Source: Oxalobacteraceae bacterium AB_14 | GTDB lineage: Bacteria > Pseudomonadota > Gammaproteobacteria > Burkholderiales > Burkholderiaceae_D | Assembly (NCBI GenBank): GCA_000381565.1 | Contig: KB906724.1 | Span: forward strand, 2,904,980 to 2,968,979 | Reading direction: 5' to 3' | Length of the DNA: 64,000 bases | In this document: positions 40,025 through 51,816 of the stretch, piece after piece | Numbering within the stretch: the stretch's first letter is position 1 | Layout of the letters: every line of letters starts with the position of its first letter | Program-made: the position numbers and the translations under genes | Notes under the pieces: model-generated | What the model was told of the DNA's origin: nothing | The model's database searches: none | The model's input: only the letters and a program-made list of their open reading frames with translations

Positions 40025-40516
40025 ATGATCAAAAGTTTGCGTATTGCCGCTGCGCTGCTGCTGGCCGGCCTGTCCGGCGCGGCCGTGGCCGACACCTTCG
40101 AGTCCATCGAAGCGGCGCCGCTGAAGGAAGTGTGGCTGAACGGCGGTTTCTACTCCTACCATTTCCAGCGCGACAAGGGCCTGAACGACAGCAATCCCGG
40201 CCTGGGCGGCGAGTACCGTTTTTCGACGGTGGCGTCGGCGACAGCGGGCCGCTTCTACAACAGCGACCGCGGCTATTCGAATTATGTGGGCGTGTACTAC
40301 CAGCCGTGGAAGATCGGCCCGGTGCGCCTGGGCGCGGTGGCGGGCGGCTTCAGCGGCTACCCCAAGATGCGCGACGGCGGCTGGTTCCTGGCGGCAATCC
40401 CCACCGCCAGCTTCGAATACAAGAGCGTGGGCGTCAATGTCGCCATCGTGCCGACCTACAAGGACCGGCTCTATGGCGCCATTTCCGTCCAGCTCAAGCT
40501 GAAAGTGTTCGACTGA
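40025..40516 (+). CDS. Small outer-membrane-barrel-like exported protein
   Basis: This 163-aa protein has a signal ending AGLSGAAVADT. The mature part has alternating aromatic strands (VWLNGGFYSYHFQR, GLGGEYRF, NYVGVYYQPW, GPVRLGAVAGGFSGY, LYGAISVQLKLKVF), the pattern of a small eight-stranded outer-membrane barrel. The ending KLKVF fits a barrel C-terminus. The arrangement recalls PagP or lipid-A-modifying barrels, but no catalytic motif is recognisable. It is convergent with the EF-G gene, with adjacent stops. Confidence 0.6.
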   Translation: MIKSLRIAAALLLAGLSGAAVADTFESIEAAPLKEVWLNGGFYSYHFQRDKGLNDSNPGLGGEYRFSTVASATAGRFYNSDRGYSNYVGVYYQPWKIGPVRLGAVAGGFSGYPKMRDGGWFLAAIPTASFEYKSVGVNVAIVPTYKDRLYGAISVQLKLKVFD

Positions 40517-42628
<2,112 letters not shown>

Positions 42629-42778
42629 CATTCTCTCCTTGATGCAATGTGAATGCAGGAAGTCTCAAGTGTAGCGATTAATGCAAATTTCAAGGGCTGG
42701 TATTTCTGCCGTGCGACATGACTAGCGGCAATTAATATAGGCTGTAGAATAACTAGCAAGTTTAACCGAAAGTTCTCC

Positions 42779-43921
42779 ATGACTGTTCCATCGAAACACG
42801 CCCTGCTTCTCTCCTTGGGCATGGCCCCGGCCCTGGCATTAGCCCAGTCGGCAACGCCGCCCGCTGCCACCGACCTGGAACTACGCATCGAGCGCTGCTC
42901 CGTGCTGGGCGACGCCAGCGCCCGCCTGGCCTGCTACGACGGCCTGTCCAAGACCGGCCCCGCGCTCCAGGCCCTCGGCGGCGCCGCGGTCGGCGTGCCG
43001 GATCCTGGCAAGGTCAGCCAGATCGCCACCGCCCTGGCGCTGCCGTCCAGCACCCAACCGGCCGAGCCGCCGGCGGCGCCGGTGCTGCCGGCCAAGGTGG
43101 CCGCGATCACCACCATTCCGCCGGAAGACACCGTCTCACGCATGGTGCAGTGGTGGGAGCTGGACCGCTCGGCCAAGCGCGGCGTATTCAACGTGCGCCC
43201 GCACCGCGACACCTATCTGCTGCTGGCCAATTACAGCACCAGTTCCAATGATGCGCCTTTTGACGATTTCACGCCGGCCGGCGTCAAGTCGCAGCACACG
43301 GAACTGACCTACCAGCTCAGCTTCAAGATGAAGCTGATCGAACAGGCGTTCAAGACGCCGATCGACCTGTGGTTCGGCTACACCCAGAACAGTTACTGGC
43401 AAGCCTACAACCGCGCCGCCTCCAGCCCCTTCCGCGAGACCAATTACCAACCTGAGGTGATGCTGACCACGCCGCTGAACCTGAACCTGGGCCCGGCCCT
43501 CGACGTCCGCTACCTGACCGTGGGCATGGTGCACCAGTCGAACGGCCAAACCTCGACCTTGTCGCGCAGCTGGAATCGGGTATATGCGGAGGTGGGTGCC
43601 GAGCACGGCAATCTGGCAGCGCAATTGCGCTTCTGGAAGCGGCTCGACAATGCCCGCTCAGACAACGACAACATCGACATCACCGATTATCTCGGCCATG
43701 GCGACTTGAATCTCAGCTACCGCAACGGCGGCCATACGTTCTCGCTCATGGCGCGCCGCAATTTCTCGACGCGCCACGGCGCCTTGCAGGCCGGCTGGTC
43801 GTTCCCGGTCCTGGCCAACCTGAAGGGTTATGTGCAAGCCTTCAGCGGCTACGGCCAGAGTCTGATCGACTACAACTATTCGCAGAAGTCGCTGGGCGGT
43901 GGTTTCCTGGTGGACTTTTAA
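42779..43921 (+). CDS. pldA: Outer-membrane phospholipase A1
   Basis: This 380-aa protein has a signal ending ALALAQS, an N-terminal extension (about 25-120), then the OMPLA barrel. The active-site segment is MVHQSNGQTSTLSRSWNRVY, where His, Ser and the following Asn form the catalytic triad of the family. WFGYTQNSYWQAY and LTYQLSFKMKLIEQAF are other typical strands. It hydrolyses membrane phospholipids when the outer membrane is disturbed. Confidence 0.9.
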   Translation: MTVPSKHALLLSLGMAPALALAQSATPPAATDLELRIERCSVLGDASARLACYDGLSKTGPALQALGGAAVGVPDPGKVSQIATALALPSSTQPAEPPAAPVLPAKVAAITTIPPEDTVSRMVQWWELDRSAKRGVFNVRPHRDTYLLLANYSTSSNDAPFDDFTPAGVKSQHTELTYQLSFKMKLIEQAFKTPIDLWFGYTQNSYWQAYNRAASSPFRETNYQPEVMLTTPLNLNLGPALDVRYLTVGMVHQSNGQTSTLSRSWNRVYAEVGAEHGNLAAQLRFWKRLDNARSDNDNIDITDYLGHGDLNLSYRNGGHTFSLMARRNFSTRHGALQAGWSFPVLANLKGYVQAFSGYGQSLIDYNYSQKSLGGGFLVDF

Positions 43922-43927
43922 GCCGGC

Positions 43928-44128
43928 TCAGCGGCCTGGCGAGCCGCGCAGGATGCGCGCCGGCAGCATGACCACGGCGCGCAGCAGTTCGAACACGCCT
44001 TCGACGCCGATGCCGATCAGGCGAAACGGCAAGGTGATCAGCCAGAACAAGGGATACAACACCAGCGCCAGCAGGGCCAGCGGCCAGCACAGGAACAGCA
44101 AAACCAGCCACAGCAGAAATCCGAACAT
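43928..44128 (-). CDS. Small hydrophobic membrane protein
   Basis: The ATG at 44128 follows CGGGAGCATCTC and gives 66 aa. The longer frame upstream has no support. MFGFLLWLVLLFLCWPLALL and ALVLYPLFWLITLP make two closely spaced membrane helices, with a basic C-terminus (LPARILRGSPGR). No family recognised. Confidence 0.6.
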   Translation of the reverse strand: MFGFLLWLVLLFLCWPLALLALVLYPLFWLITLPFRLIGIGVEGVFELLRAVVMLPARILRGSPGR

Positions 44129-44259
44129 GAGATGCTCCCGATCCAGTTGATGCGTTGTCAATGCTGCCACTGTAGTGCGGCGCTCCCCGGCGGGCAATTG
44201 GCATGCGACCAACGGCAGAAAACCGCGATCAATCGCGTGAAACGGGGAATGAATGGGGA

Positions 44260-44508
44260 TTATTGGCCGACGCAGATGATCTTGGTGACGTACTCGTGGG
44301 CGTTCGGCTTCTTCTTGGACGCCCATTCGATCGCCTGGTTGGCTTGCTCGATGGTCAAGATCGTAGCTTTTTCCTTCGATTTGATGAAGGAAACGCCTTC
44401 AAACGCGCCTTCCTTGCTGCGCATGACTTTGGCGAATACGGGCGGTTTCTGGTCGCCGTCGGCGATCTTGTTCTGCTGGATGAGGTAGCGTTGGTCGTTC
44501 TGTTCCAT
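44260..44508 (-). CDS. 82-aa conserved-looking hypothetical protein
   Basis: The product is soluble and charged: MEQNDQRYLIQQNKIADGDQ, then RSKEGAFEGVSFIKSKEKA and a helix TIEQANQAIEWASKKKPNAH. The ribosome site upstream (AAGAAATAT) is weak. No domain recognised. It is a stand-alone gene between a membrane micro-protein and the methyltransferase. Confidence 0.6.
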   Translation of the reverse strand: MEQNDQRYLIQQNKIADGDQKPPVFAKVMRSKEGAFEGVSFIKSKEKATILTIEQANQAIEWASKKKPNAHEYVTKIICVGQ

Positions 44509-44567
44509 ATATTTCTTTCTGCAAAAGACGAAATATACGCTTCAGAACGACCCGCGTGAAGAGCTTT

Positions 44568-45491
44568 TTAAGCGTAGGCCGGCACGTAGCTGGCCGGTTG
44601 CAGCGCCGCTTCGTACAGGATTTCGGCGCGCAGCGAGGCTTGCAGCGACGGAATCGAGCCGCCGGCGCGGTACTGGAAACTCACTTGCAGCACATCGCCT
44701 TCGCGCGCCTTGACCGGGTTGGCCAGCGGCAGCGTCATGTAGTGGTTGAGCCAGTCGATGGTGGTGGAGCGCTCGGACACCACGGCCAGGATGTTCTTGG
44801 TGACGAAGCGCATGGCGTTGATCTCGCCGCTGCGCTCGACCACGAACTTGCCCTGCCATGCGTAGGTCAGGTCGTTCGGCTGGTTGAAGTCGATGATGCT
44901 GTAGACGGCAGGCTGCGCCACCTCGACGGTGCCAGGATAAATCACATTGGTTTCCTGGAATTGCACGATGGGGGCGTAAAAGCCTTCGAAATCATATTCC
45001 TGCTGCAAGGGCTGGACCGCCATGATGACCGCTTCCGGCAGGAACACCGGCAACGGGCCGCCGAAGCGCTCGATGTAGCGGCGCTTGAACGATTCGATCA
45101 CCTCCACCTGCTTCTCGCGCAGCATGCCGACGTGGATCATCTCGCAGATCACCACATCGACCGGCTCCGGCGGCAGGTATTCGAAGGCGTCGGCGTGGAC
45201 CACTTCGACCTTTTCGCCGTTGGGGTTCAGCGCCAGCATCTTGCGCGCTTCCTTGACCATGTCGGGATTGAATTCGACGCAATACACCTTGTCCGCCTTG
45301 GCCGCCGCGAACCACGACAGCACGCCGGTGCCGCCGCCCAGCTCCAGGACCTTGGCGCCAGGTTTGACGGCGTAGTCGATGGCCGACTTGAAGCCGTGCA
45401 TGCGGTTTTGATCCATCAGCATGTTGTGATGGTAGTGGACTGGAATGAATTGCCCCAGATAGCAGCTTTCAATCTCGCGTTCGTTCAGCAT
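44568..45491 (-). CDS. PRMT-like SAM-dependent methyltransferase
   Basis: This 307-aa protein has motif I VLELGGGTGVLSWFAA, an acidic post-I CVEFNP, and a CEMIHVGMLREKQ segment in the place of the double-E loop of protein arginine methyltransferases. The N-terminal YLGQFIPVHYHHNMLMDQNR and a C-terminal beta-rich domain also fit the PRMT layout. In PRMTs both glutamates of the loop bind the guanidinium. Here one (CEM) is in place and the second is offset (LREKQ). The substrate is unknown. Bacterial PRMT-like enzymes are uncommon. Confidence 0.7.
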   Translation of the reverse strand: MLNEREIESCYLGQFIPVHYHHNMLMDQNRMHGFKSAIDYAVKPGAKVLELGGGTGVLSWFAAAKADKVYCVEFNPDMVKEARKMLALNPNGEKVEVVHADAFEYLPPEPVDVVICEMIHVGMLREKQVEVIESFKRRYIERFGGPLPVFLPEAVIMAVQPLQQEYDFEGFYAPIVQFQETNVIYPGTVEVAQPAVYSIIDFNQPNDLTYAWQGKFVVERSGEINAMRFVTKNILAVVSERSTTIDWLNHYMTLPLANPVKAREGDVLQVSFQYRAGGSIPSLQASLRAEILYEAALQPASYVPAYA

Positions 45492-45626
45492 GGATATCCT
45501 TGGTTAATGCGCATTGTGTCTGGAGGCAATGCACTGGACCCATTATCGTTAGCATTGCTGACGAACCAAACCCGGAGATAAGCACCAAAAACCCGCCAAT
45601 TCAGGCCTTGTCAATTCTGCACGCCC

Positions 45627-46298
45627 CTAGCGCTTGGCCTTCGCGGCCAGGTGGGCATTGATGGTCTTGGCGATCCACGGCTTGTCCGCGCGGGTGGCGA
45701 ACTCGGCGGCGGTCTGGTGGAAACCGCCGTCTTTCAGGGTCGCGTCGGCGCCCTGCTCCAGCAATAACTCCACGACTTTTTCCTGGCCCTCGCGGGCGGC
45801 GATCATCAGCGGCGTCATGCCGGATGGCGATTCGGCGTCGATGTAGGCGTGGTGCTCCAACAGGATGGCGGTGATCTCGGTGCTGCCGGCCGCCGCCGCG
45901 TAGTGCAAGGCTGCCCAGCCCTTCTGGTTCACCTGCGCGCCGCGCTTGAGCATGTCCAGCACGGTCGCCTTGCTTTGGCGGAAGGCCGCCATCATCAGCG
46001 CGGTATTGCCGTTGGGCGCCCTGGCTTCCAGCTCGATGCCTGGTTGATCCATCAGCAAGGTCGCCACGCGGTAGGCTTCGTAACGCATCGCGACGATCAG
46101 CGCGGTTTCGCCGCCCGGCTCGCGCAGGTTGGGGCTCAGTCCGCGCTCCAGCAGCTTTTTGACGCCGGAAACATTGTCCAGCTGGGCGGCGCGGAACAGG
46201 TCGACTTCATCGTCGGTTTGCTCGGCGGCCAGCGCAGGCATCGTCAAAGTGGCGGCCAGGACGGCCAGCAGCAAGCGGCGTTTGGATGGATTCAGCAT
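45627..46298 (-). CDS. Exported ankyrin-repeat protein
   Basis: This 223-aa protein has a signal ending TMPALAAEQ and about five ankyrin repeats, for example GLSPNLREPGGETALIVAMR, APNGNTALMMAAFRQSK and SPSGMTPLMIAAREGQEK. Periplasmic ankyrin proteins mediate protein-protein contacts. It lies eight bases before the TatD stop side and is transcribed in the same direction, so it may be the last gene of that short operon. Confidence 0.88.
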   Translation of the reverse strand: MLNPSKRRLLLAVLAATLTMPALAAEQTDDEVDLFRAAQLDNVSGVKKLLERGLSPNLREPGGETALIVAMRYEAYRVATLLMDQPGIELEARAPNGNTALMMAAFRQSKATVLDMLKRGAQVNQKGWAALHYAAAAGSTEITAILLEHHAYIDAESPSGMTPLMIAAREGQEKVVELLLEQGADATLKDGGFHQTAAEFATRADKPWIAKTINAHLAAKAKR

Positions 46299-46305
46299 GA
46301 AGGAA

Positions 46306-47085
46306 CTACGCCACCACGTTGAATAGTTTGAAGAAATTGGCCGTCGTCTGCCCGGCGACCTGTTCCACCGGGACGCCCTTGAGCTTGGCGATGTATTCGC
46401 CGACGTGGGCCACGAAACCCGGCTCGTTCATCTTGCCGCGGTGCGGCATCGGCGCCAGGTAGGGCGAATCGGTCTCGATCAGGATGCGTTCCAGCGGCAC
46501 TTCCAGCGCCACCGCCTGCAAATCCTTGGCGCTCTTGAAGGTCACGATGCCGGAGAACGAGATGTAGAAGCCCATCTCGATCGCCGCGCGCGCCACTTCC
46601 AGCGACTCGGTAAAGCAATGCATCACGCCGGCCGCGCCGCCCGCCTCGGTGCCCGCGCCCTCTTCGCGCATGATGCGGATGGTGTCCTCGCTGGCGTTGC
46701 GGGTGTGAATAATCAAAGGCTTGCGCGTGATTCTTGAAGCCTTGATGTGAGTGCGGAAGCGCTCGCGCTGCCATTCCAGGTCGCCCTGCAGGCGGAAGTA
46801 GTCCAGCCCGGTCTCGCCGATGGCGATGATCTTCGGGTCGTTGGCCAGCTCCACCAGCTGTTCGACGGTCGGTTCAGGCGTGTCCTCGTAATCCGGGTGC
46901 ACGCCGACCGAGGCGTAGATGTGCGGATACTCATGGGCCAGCGCCAGCACTTGTGGGAAATCCGGCAAGTCGACCGACACGCACAGCGCATGGGTGACTT
47001 GGTTGTCGGCCATCTTGGCCAGGATCTCGGGCATGCGAGCAGCCAGCTCGGGGAAATTAATGTGGCAATGGGAATCGATAAACAT
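46306..47085 (-). CDS. tatD: TatD-family metal-dependent deoxyribonuclease
   Basis: The ATG at 47085 gives 259 aa starting MFIDSHCHINFPEL with the HxH metal site. Further signatures are VGVHPDYED, AIGETGLDY, PLIIHTRNA, VMHCFTES and LIETDSPYLAPMPHRGK. The family is a TIM-barrel nuclease (YcfH branch in E. coli, where it lies beside holB). Here the holB gene is about 2 kb away with intervening genes, a partly preserved arrangement. Confidence 0.92.
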   Translation of the reverse strand: MFIDSHCHINFPELAARMPEILAKMADNQVTHALCVSVDLPDFPQVLALAHEYPHIYASVGVHPDYEDTPEPTVEQLVELANDPKIIAIGETGLDYFRLQGDLEWQRERFRTHIKASRITRKPLIIHTRNASEDTIRIMREEGAGTEAGGAAGVMHCFTESLEVARAAIEMGFYISFSGIVTFKSAKDLQAVALEVPLERILIETDSPYLAPMPHRGKMNEPGFVAHVGEYIAKLKGVPVEQVAGQTTANFFKLFNVVA

Positions 47086-47153
47086 GCCGTGATTGTAACC
47101 CAAGCACGCCTGGCCTAGAATCGGCGTTCCCATTCACTTCCGGAGTTTGCCTG

Positions 47154-48161
47154 ATGTTCAGCCGCCTTCCGCTTGCCCTCGCCCTTGCCGCACCGCTGGC
47201 CGCCATTGCCGCCGGCGCGCCGCCCCAGCAGTTTGCCGACCTGGGCGACGTCCGGCTCGAAAGCGGCGCCGTCATCAAGGATTGCAAGCTCGGCTACCGC
47301 ACCATCGGCACGCTGAACGCGGCGCGCTCGAACGCCGTCGTGTTCCTGCCCTGGCACACCGGAAAAAGCGGCGAAGCGGTGTCGCTGCTGGGGCCCAAAG
47401 GCTTGTTCAATACGGCGGGACACTATGTGATCGTCATCGATGCGATCGGCAATGGCGTGGCGTGCTCGCCGTCCAACAGCGCGGCGCAGCACGGCACGGC
47501 CTTCCCTGCCTTCAACGTCCGCGACATGGTCAAGTCCGAATACCGGCTGCTGAGCGAGAAGCTGGACCTCAAGCATGTCCACGCCATCGTCGGCTATTCG
47601 ATGGGCGCCACCCAGGCTTTCCAGTGGATGGTCAGCCATCCGGGCTACATGGACGTGGCGGTGCCGATCGCCGGCACGCCGCGCCAGACCAGCTACGACC
47701 TGCTGTTCTGGCGCACCGAGGAGGCGGCCATGCTGGCCGATCCGCAATACGCCAACGGCGACTACAAGCAGAACCCCAGGCTGCCGCTGTACCACCAGAT
47801 TTTTTCACTGAATTTCGATACGCCGGCCTACCGCGCGGCCAAGACCAAGCCGTCCGACGTGGACAAATTCATCGCGGAGACGATCGAGGACGACCCGGAC
47901 GCGGCCGACGCCAACGATATGCGCTGGCAAATGCGCGCCTTCCTGACGCAGGATATCGGCGACGACGCCGCCGGGAAGGTCAAAGCGCGGGTTCATATCA
48001 TCAACCCGCGCCAGGACCTGATCGTCAATCCGGCGCCGGCGCTGGCGTTCGCCCGCCAGATCGGTGCCACGACCACGGTGCTGCGAGGCGATTGCGGCCA
48101 CTCGGCGCTGGTCTGCGCAACCGACCAGATCCGCGCGGCGGTGGACCGCGCGTTGAAATAA
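47154..48161 (+). CDS. Exported MetX-like alpha/beta hydrolase
   Basis: This 335-aa protein has a signal ending APLAAIAAGAP. The fold resembles homoserine O-acetyltransferase: LGYRTIGTLN, the nucleophile elbow VGYSMGATQAFQW, FPAFNVRDMV, and acid and base in NPRQDLIVN and GDCGHSALV. Export and the altered surroundings argue against methionine synthesis. A secreted esterase or acyltransferase is more likely. Confidence 0.82.
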   Translation: MFSRLPLALALAAPLAAIAAGAPPQQFADLGDVRLESGAVIKDCKLGYRTIGTLNAARSNAVVFLPWHTGKSGEAVSLLGPKGLFNTAGHYVIVIDAIGNGVACSPSNSAAQHGTAFPAFNVRDMVKSEYRLLSEKLDLKHVHAIVGYSMGATQAFQWMVSHPGYMDVAVPIAGTPRQTSYDLLFWRTEEAAMLADPQYANGDYKQNPRLPLYHQIFSLNFDTPAYRAAKTKPSDVDKFIAETIEDDPDAADANDMRWQMRAFLTQDIGDDAAGKVKARVHIINPRQDLIVNPAPALAFARQIGATTTVLRGDCGHSALVCATDQIRAAVDRALK

Positions 48162-48164
48162 GGC

Positions 48165-48686
48165 TCAGTCGACGCGCTTGCCCAGGATGATCAGGTCGCG
48201 CTCGATGCCGTCCAGATTGGCCACCTTGGGCAGCTTGGCCCAGGTCTCGAAACCGAACTTGGCGAACAGGCCCAGGCTGGGCTTGTTGTGGCCGAAGATA
48301 AAGCCCAGCAAGGTATGCACCTTGATCGCCGGCGCGTACGCGATGGCTTGGGCGATGCAGTAGCCGCCCACGCCCTTGCCGCGCCAGGCCTCGGCGAGGT
48401 AGATCGAAATCTCCGATGTGCCCGAATACGCCGGGCGGCCGTAGAAATTCGAGTACGACATCCAGCCCAGGATTTCCGGCTTGCCCGGCGTATCGCCGGC
48501 TTGCTCGATGATCCACAGCGGCCGCTTCTCCGGCGTGTGCTCGTGGAACCAGCCCAGGCGCGACTCCACCGACACCGGCTCGGTATCGGCCGTGACCTCG
48601 CGCGAGGCGATGGTGGTGTTGTAGATGGCGACGATGGTGGGCAAGTCGTCGAGCGTGGCGAGGCGATGGCGGAAAGCTGTGGTCAT
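48165..48686 (-). CDS. GNAT acetyltransferase (phosphinothricin-acetyltransferase-like)
   Basis: This 173-aa protein matches the Pat branch of GNATs: LATLDDLPTIVAIYNTTIAS, GWMSYSNFYGRPAYSGTSEI, SIYLAEAWRGKGVGGYCIAQ (the acetyl-CoA loop) and FGFETWAKLPKVANLDG. Typical members acetylate small amines such as phosphinothricin, methionine sulfone or unknown xenobiotics. The substrate is not predictable. Confidence 0.88.
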   Translation of the reverse strand: MTTAFRHRLATLDDLPTIVAIYNTTIASREVTADTEPVSVESRLGWFHEHTPEKRPLWIIEQAGDTPGKPEILGWMSYSNFYGRPAYSGTSEISIYLAEAWRGKGVGGYCIAQAIAYAPAIKVHTLLGFIFGHNKPSLGLFAKFGFETWAKLPKVANLDGIERDLIILGKRVD

Positions 48687-48714
48687 GTCGGAAACGGTGA
48701 GGGAGTATTTGAGA

Positions 48715-49098
48715 CTACAGCGTATGCGTGGCGCGCGAGGAACGCAGCGCCGCGCCGAGGATTTCTTCGATGCGCAGGCGGGCGCGCTGGCCGCTCTCGT
48801 CTTCCGGGAAGTGCACGCCTATGCCCTGCGCCTTGTTGTTATGCGCGCCGGGCGGCGTGATCCAGGCGACCTTGCCGGCGATCGGGTATTTGTTGACGTC
48901 GTCCATCAGCGCCAGGATCAGGTAGATCTCGTCGCCGATTTTGTAAGGCTTCTGGGTCGGCACGAACATCCCGCCGTTCTTCAGGAAAGGCATATAGGCC
49001 GCATACAGCGCGGCCTTTTCCTTGATGGCCAGCGACAATACCGTCGGCCGCGCCACGGCGGGCACGGTGTTCGGGTCGAGAGGGCTGGCAGCAGACAT
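48715..49098 (-). CDS. PilZ-domain protein
   Basis: The ATG at 49098 gives 127 aa. The sequence has PTVLSLAIKEKAALYAAYMP, GGMFVPTQKPYKIGDEIYLI and VAWITPPGAHNNKAQGIGVH, the type IV pilus PilZ form that lies downstream of holB in Pseudomonas and betaproteobacteria. The RxxxR motif for c-di-GMP binding is absent at the N-terminus, as in P. aeruginosa PilZ itself. It is needed for pilus biogenesis in relatives. Confidence 0.88.
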   Translation of the reverse strand: MSAASPLDPNTVPAVARPTVLSLAIKEKAALYAAYMPFLKNGGMFVPTQKPYKIGDEIYLILALMDDVNKYPIAGKVAWITPPGAHNNKAQGIGVHFPEDESGQRARLRIEEILGAALRSSRATHTL

Positions 49099-49108
49099 TA
49101 ATTCCCTT

Positions 49109-50146
49109 TCAGGCGCAGCAGGCGGCGTAATCGAGCAACATATCCTCCAGGAACAGCTTGGGCGACAGCGGATGGTCGGCCGTCGCGCGGCGCTCGTTGG
49201 CGCCCTTGATCGCGGCCAGCAGGCGGCTGACGTGGATCTTGGCGGCCAGGCTGGCCAGCTCCTTCCGGTAACGCGGATAGTACCGGATGTTACCTGCCAG
49301 TTTGTAGGAAAACACATCATAAAGCCAGCGCTGCAACCATGAAACTTGTGCACTCAACGGCACTTTTTGCAGTTTGTCAGCAACTTTCAACGCGCCTTCC
49401 ACGCTGGGATGGGCCAGCAGTTGCAGCAATACTTCCAGATCGTCACGGTTGCCGACCTCGGCCTGCGCCATCGCCGCCAGCGGCGCGCCGCCCTGCTCGC
49501 GCAGCCAGCTGTCGGCGTCCGCCACGCCCTGCGACTTCAGCCAGGCCAGCGCTTCGGCGTGGCTCGGCATCGGCAGCGCGAACTTGCGGCAGCGCGACAG
49601 GATGGTCGGCAGCAGCCGGTCCAGGCTGTTGGAGGCCAGCAGGAACACCGTGCCCGGAGGCGGTTCTTCCAGCGTCTTCAGCAGCGCGTTGGAGGCCGGC
49701 ATGTTTAGCGCCTCGGCCGGATACAGCACCACCACCCGCAGCCCCTGGCGGTGGGTGGAAATGTTCATGAAGTCCGCCAGGTTGCGGATCTGCTCGATCT
49801 TGATCTCTTTGGACGGCGCCTTGGCCGACTTGGCGCTGCTCTTCTTGGCCTCGCCGTCGCCCTCGTCGCCGTCGGCCGCAGGCTCGTCTTCCAGCGCTTC
49901 CGGCCGCACGCGGCGGTAGTCCGGATGGTTTTGCTGGGAGAACCAGCCGCAGGAAGCGCACTGGCCGCAGGCGTGGCCGTCCGGCAGCACGGCCTCGCAC
50001 AGCAAGCCCTGGGCGAAGCGCTCGATGAAGTCGGACTTGCCTATCCCGGCGGCGCCATGAAACAGGATGGCGTGCGGCATGCGCTGGCGCAGCAGTTGCA
50101 GCTGCTGCCAGGACGCTTCCTGCCACGGATAGATGAAATTGCTCAT
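49109..50146 (-). CDS. holB: DNA polymerase III subunit delta prime
   Basis: This 345-aa AAA+ protein has a P-loop-like FHGAAGIGKSDF, a zinc-binding Cys cluster (CEAVLPDGHACGQCASC), LRVVVLYPAEALNMPASNAL and TVFLLASNSLDRLLPTILSRC (the SRC motif). An Ala/Lys-rich acidic insert (about 95-115, DEGDGEAKKSSAKSAKA) is unusual. It is part of the clamp loader. The order mltG-tmk-holB-pilZ is the conserved one. Confidence 0.93.
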   Translation of the reverse strand: MSNFIYPWQEASWQQLQLLRQRMPHAILFHGAAGIGKSDFIERFAQGLLCEAVLPDGHACGQCASCGWFSQQNHPDYRRVRPEALEDEPAADGDEGDGEAKKSSAKSAKAPSKEIKIEQIRNLADFMNISTHRQGLRVVVLYPAEALNMPASNALLKTLEEPPPGTVFLLASNSLDRLLPTILSRCRKFALPMPSHAEALAWLKSQGVADADSWLREQGGAPLAAMAQAEVGNRDDLEVLLQLLAHPSVEGALKVADKLQKVPLSAQVSWLQRWLYDVFSYKLAGNIRYYPRYRKELASLAAKIHVSRLLAAIKGANERRATADHPLSPKLFLEDMLLDYAACCA

Positions 50147-50188
50147 TGTTTGGTATTCTGTTTTAAAACAAGCGCTTATGCAATACTT

Positions 50189-50812
50189 TTAAAGTGCAAG
50201 CAGTTCATCGAGGATGGTGGCGATCCGGACCTGGATGTCCGCAATGGACTGGGTCGAATCGATCACGCGGAAACGGGAGGCGAACTGGGTGGCGCGGCGC
50301 AGATACTCGTTGCGGGTGGCGGCGAAGAAATCGGCCTTTTCCTGCTCGAACTTGTCGAGCGAGCGGGTGGCGTCGAGCCGCGCGCGCGCCACTTCCAGCG
50401 GCACGTCGAACAGCAGGGTCAGGTCCGGTTGCAGATGCGGATGCACCCACTGCTCCAGCGCCTCCAGCTTGGCCAGGTCCATGCCGCGGCCGCCGCCCTG
50501 GTAGGCGAAGCTGGCGTCGGTGAAGCGGTCGGAAATGGCCCAGGCGCCGCGCTGCAGCGCCGGCTCGATCACTTGTGCGATGTGCTCGCGGCGGCTGGCG
50601 AACATCAGCAGCGCCTCGGTTTCCAGGTGCATCTTTTCGTGCAGCACCAGTTCGCGCAACTTCTCGCCCAGCGGCGTGCCGCCCGGCTCGCGCGAGCTGA
50701 CCAGGTCGACGCCGCGCGCCTTCAGATAGTCGCCGGCGAAGGCGATGTGGGTCGATTTTCCGGCGCCGTCTATGCCTTCGAACGTGATGAATTTACCGCG
50801 GTGTTGAGTCAT
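50189..50812 (-). CDS. tmk: Thymidylate kinase
   Basis: This 207-aa protein has the P-loop [11 protein letters not shown], the DR(Y/F/W)-type [17 protein letters not shown], the [16 protein letters not shown] motif and a C-terminal [10 protein letters not shown]. It phosphorylates dTMP to dTDP. It starts 14 bases after the mltG stop, in a conserved gene cluster. Confidence 0.95.
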   Translation of the reverse strand: MTQHRGKFITFEGIDGAGKSTHIAFAGDYLKARGVDLVSSREPGGTPLGEKLRELVLHEKMHLETEALLMFASRREHIAQVIEPALQRGAWAISDRFTDASFAYQGGGRGMDLAKLEALEQWVHPHLQPDLTLLFDVPLEVARARLDATRSLDKFEQEKADFFAATRNEYLRRATQFASRFRVIDSTQSIADIQVRIATILDELLAL

Positions 50813-50826
50813 GAATTCACTAAAAC

Positions 50827-51816
50827 TTATCTTTGAAACTTGTTCACTGCCCGATTGTGGTCGGTCAAATTATCGGAGAACTGGCTGGTGCCGTTGCCCT
50901 TGGAAACGAAATACAGCGCCTGCGTCTTGGCCGGCGACAGCGCCGCCGCCAGCGATTGCACGCCCGGCAAGGCGATCGGCGTCGGCGGCAAACCGGTGCG
51001 GGTATAGGTATTGTAAGGGGTGTCGGTCTCCAGGTCCGATTTATGGATCTTGCCGTCGTACTTGTTGCCCATGCCGTAGATCACGGTCGGGTCGGTCTGC
51101 AGCAGCATGCCCAGCTTCAGCCGGTTGACGAACACGCCGGCGATCATGCCGCGCTCGGACTTTTGCCCGGTTTCCTTTTCGACGATGGAGGCCATGGTCA
51201 GCGCCTCGTACGGCGTCTTGTACGGCAGCGCCGGATCGCGCTTGTCCCAGGCGTCGTTCAGGCGGCTCAGCAGCATGGCGTGCGCCTGCTTGTAAACCTG
51301 CAAATCGCTGGCGCCCTTGGCGAACAGATAGGTATCCGGGAAGAACAGCCCTTCCGGCAGATTGTATTCGGAGCCGATGGCGCGCATCACTTCCTTGTCC
51401 GACATGGCGACGGTATCGTGCTTCATGCCCTTGTGGGCGGCGATGGCGGCCCGCATCTGGCGGAAGGTCCAGCCTTCGATGATGGTCAGCTGCTCCTGCG
51501 CGAACTCGCCGCGCACCAGCTGGTCGATCAGGCGCAGCGGCGTGGTGCCGGGCTTGAGTTCGTAGGCGCCGGCTTTCAGCTTGCCGCTCTTGTTGGTCAC
51601 GCGCGCCAGCAGGTTGAACAGCAAGGGTTCGATGGGCACGCCCGCTTCGGCGATCTGCTGGCCGGCGGCGTGGGCGCCGCTGCCGGGCGCGATGGTGAAT
51701 TCAATGGCTTCGATCTCGTCGCCGATGATCGCGTGCTGCGACCAATACATGAAATAGCCGCCGGCGGCAATCGCCAGCATGATGCATAAGGTGATGATTT
51801 TTTTGATAAAAGCCAT
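50827..51816 (-). CDS. mltG: Endolytic murein transglycosylase MltG
   Basis: The ATG at 51816 gives 329 aa starting [20 protein letters not shown], one membrane helix. An in-frame ATG at 51828 is an alternative, and the frame is open further upstream without support. The YceG domain is complete: [41 protein letters not shown] with the catalytic Glu, [17 protein letters not shown], and [14 protein letters not shown] near the end. MltG releases nascent peptidoglycan strands and terminates glycan polymerisation. Confidence 0.93.
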   Translation of the reverse strand: MAFIKKIITLCIMLAIAAGGYFMYWSQHAIIGDEIEAIEFTIAPGSGAHAAGQQIAEAGVPIEPLLFNLLARVTNKSGKLKAGAYELKPGTTPLRLIDQLVRGEFAQEQLTIIEGWTFRQMRAAIAAHKGMKHDTVAMSDKEVMRAIGSEYNLPEGLFFPDTYLFAKGASDLQVYKQAHAMLLSRLNDAWDKRDPALPYKTPYEALTMASIVEKETGQKSERGMIAGVFVNRLKLGMLLQTDPTVIYGMGNKYDGKIHKSDLETDTPYNTYTRTGLPPTPIALPGVQSLAAALSPAKTQALYFVSKGNGTSQFSDNLTDHNRAVNKFQR

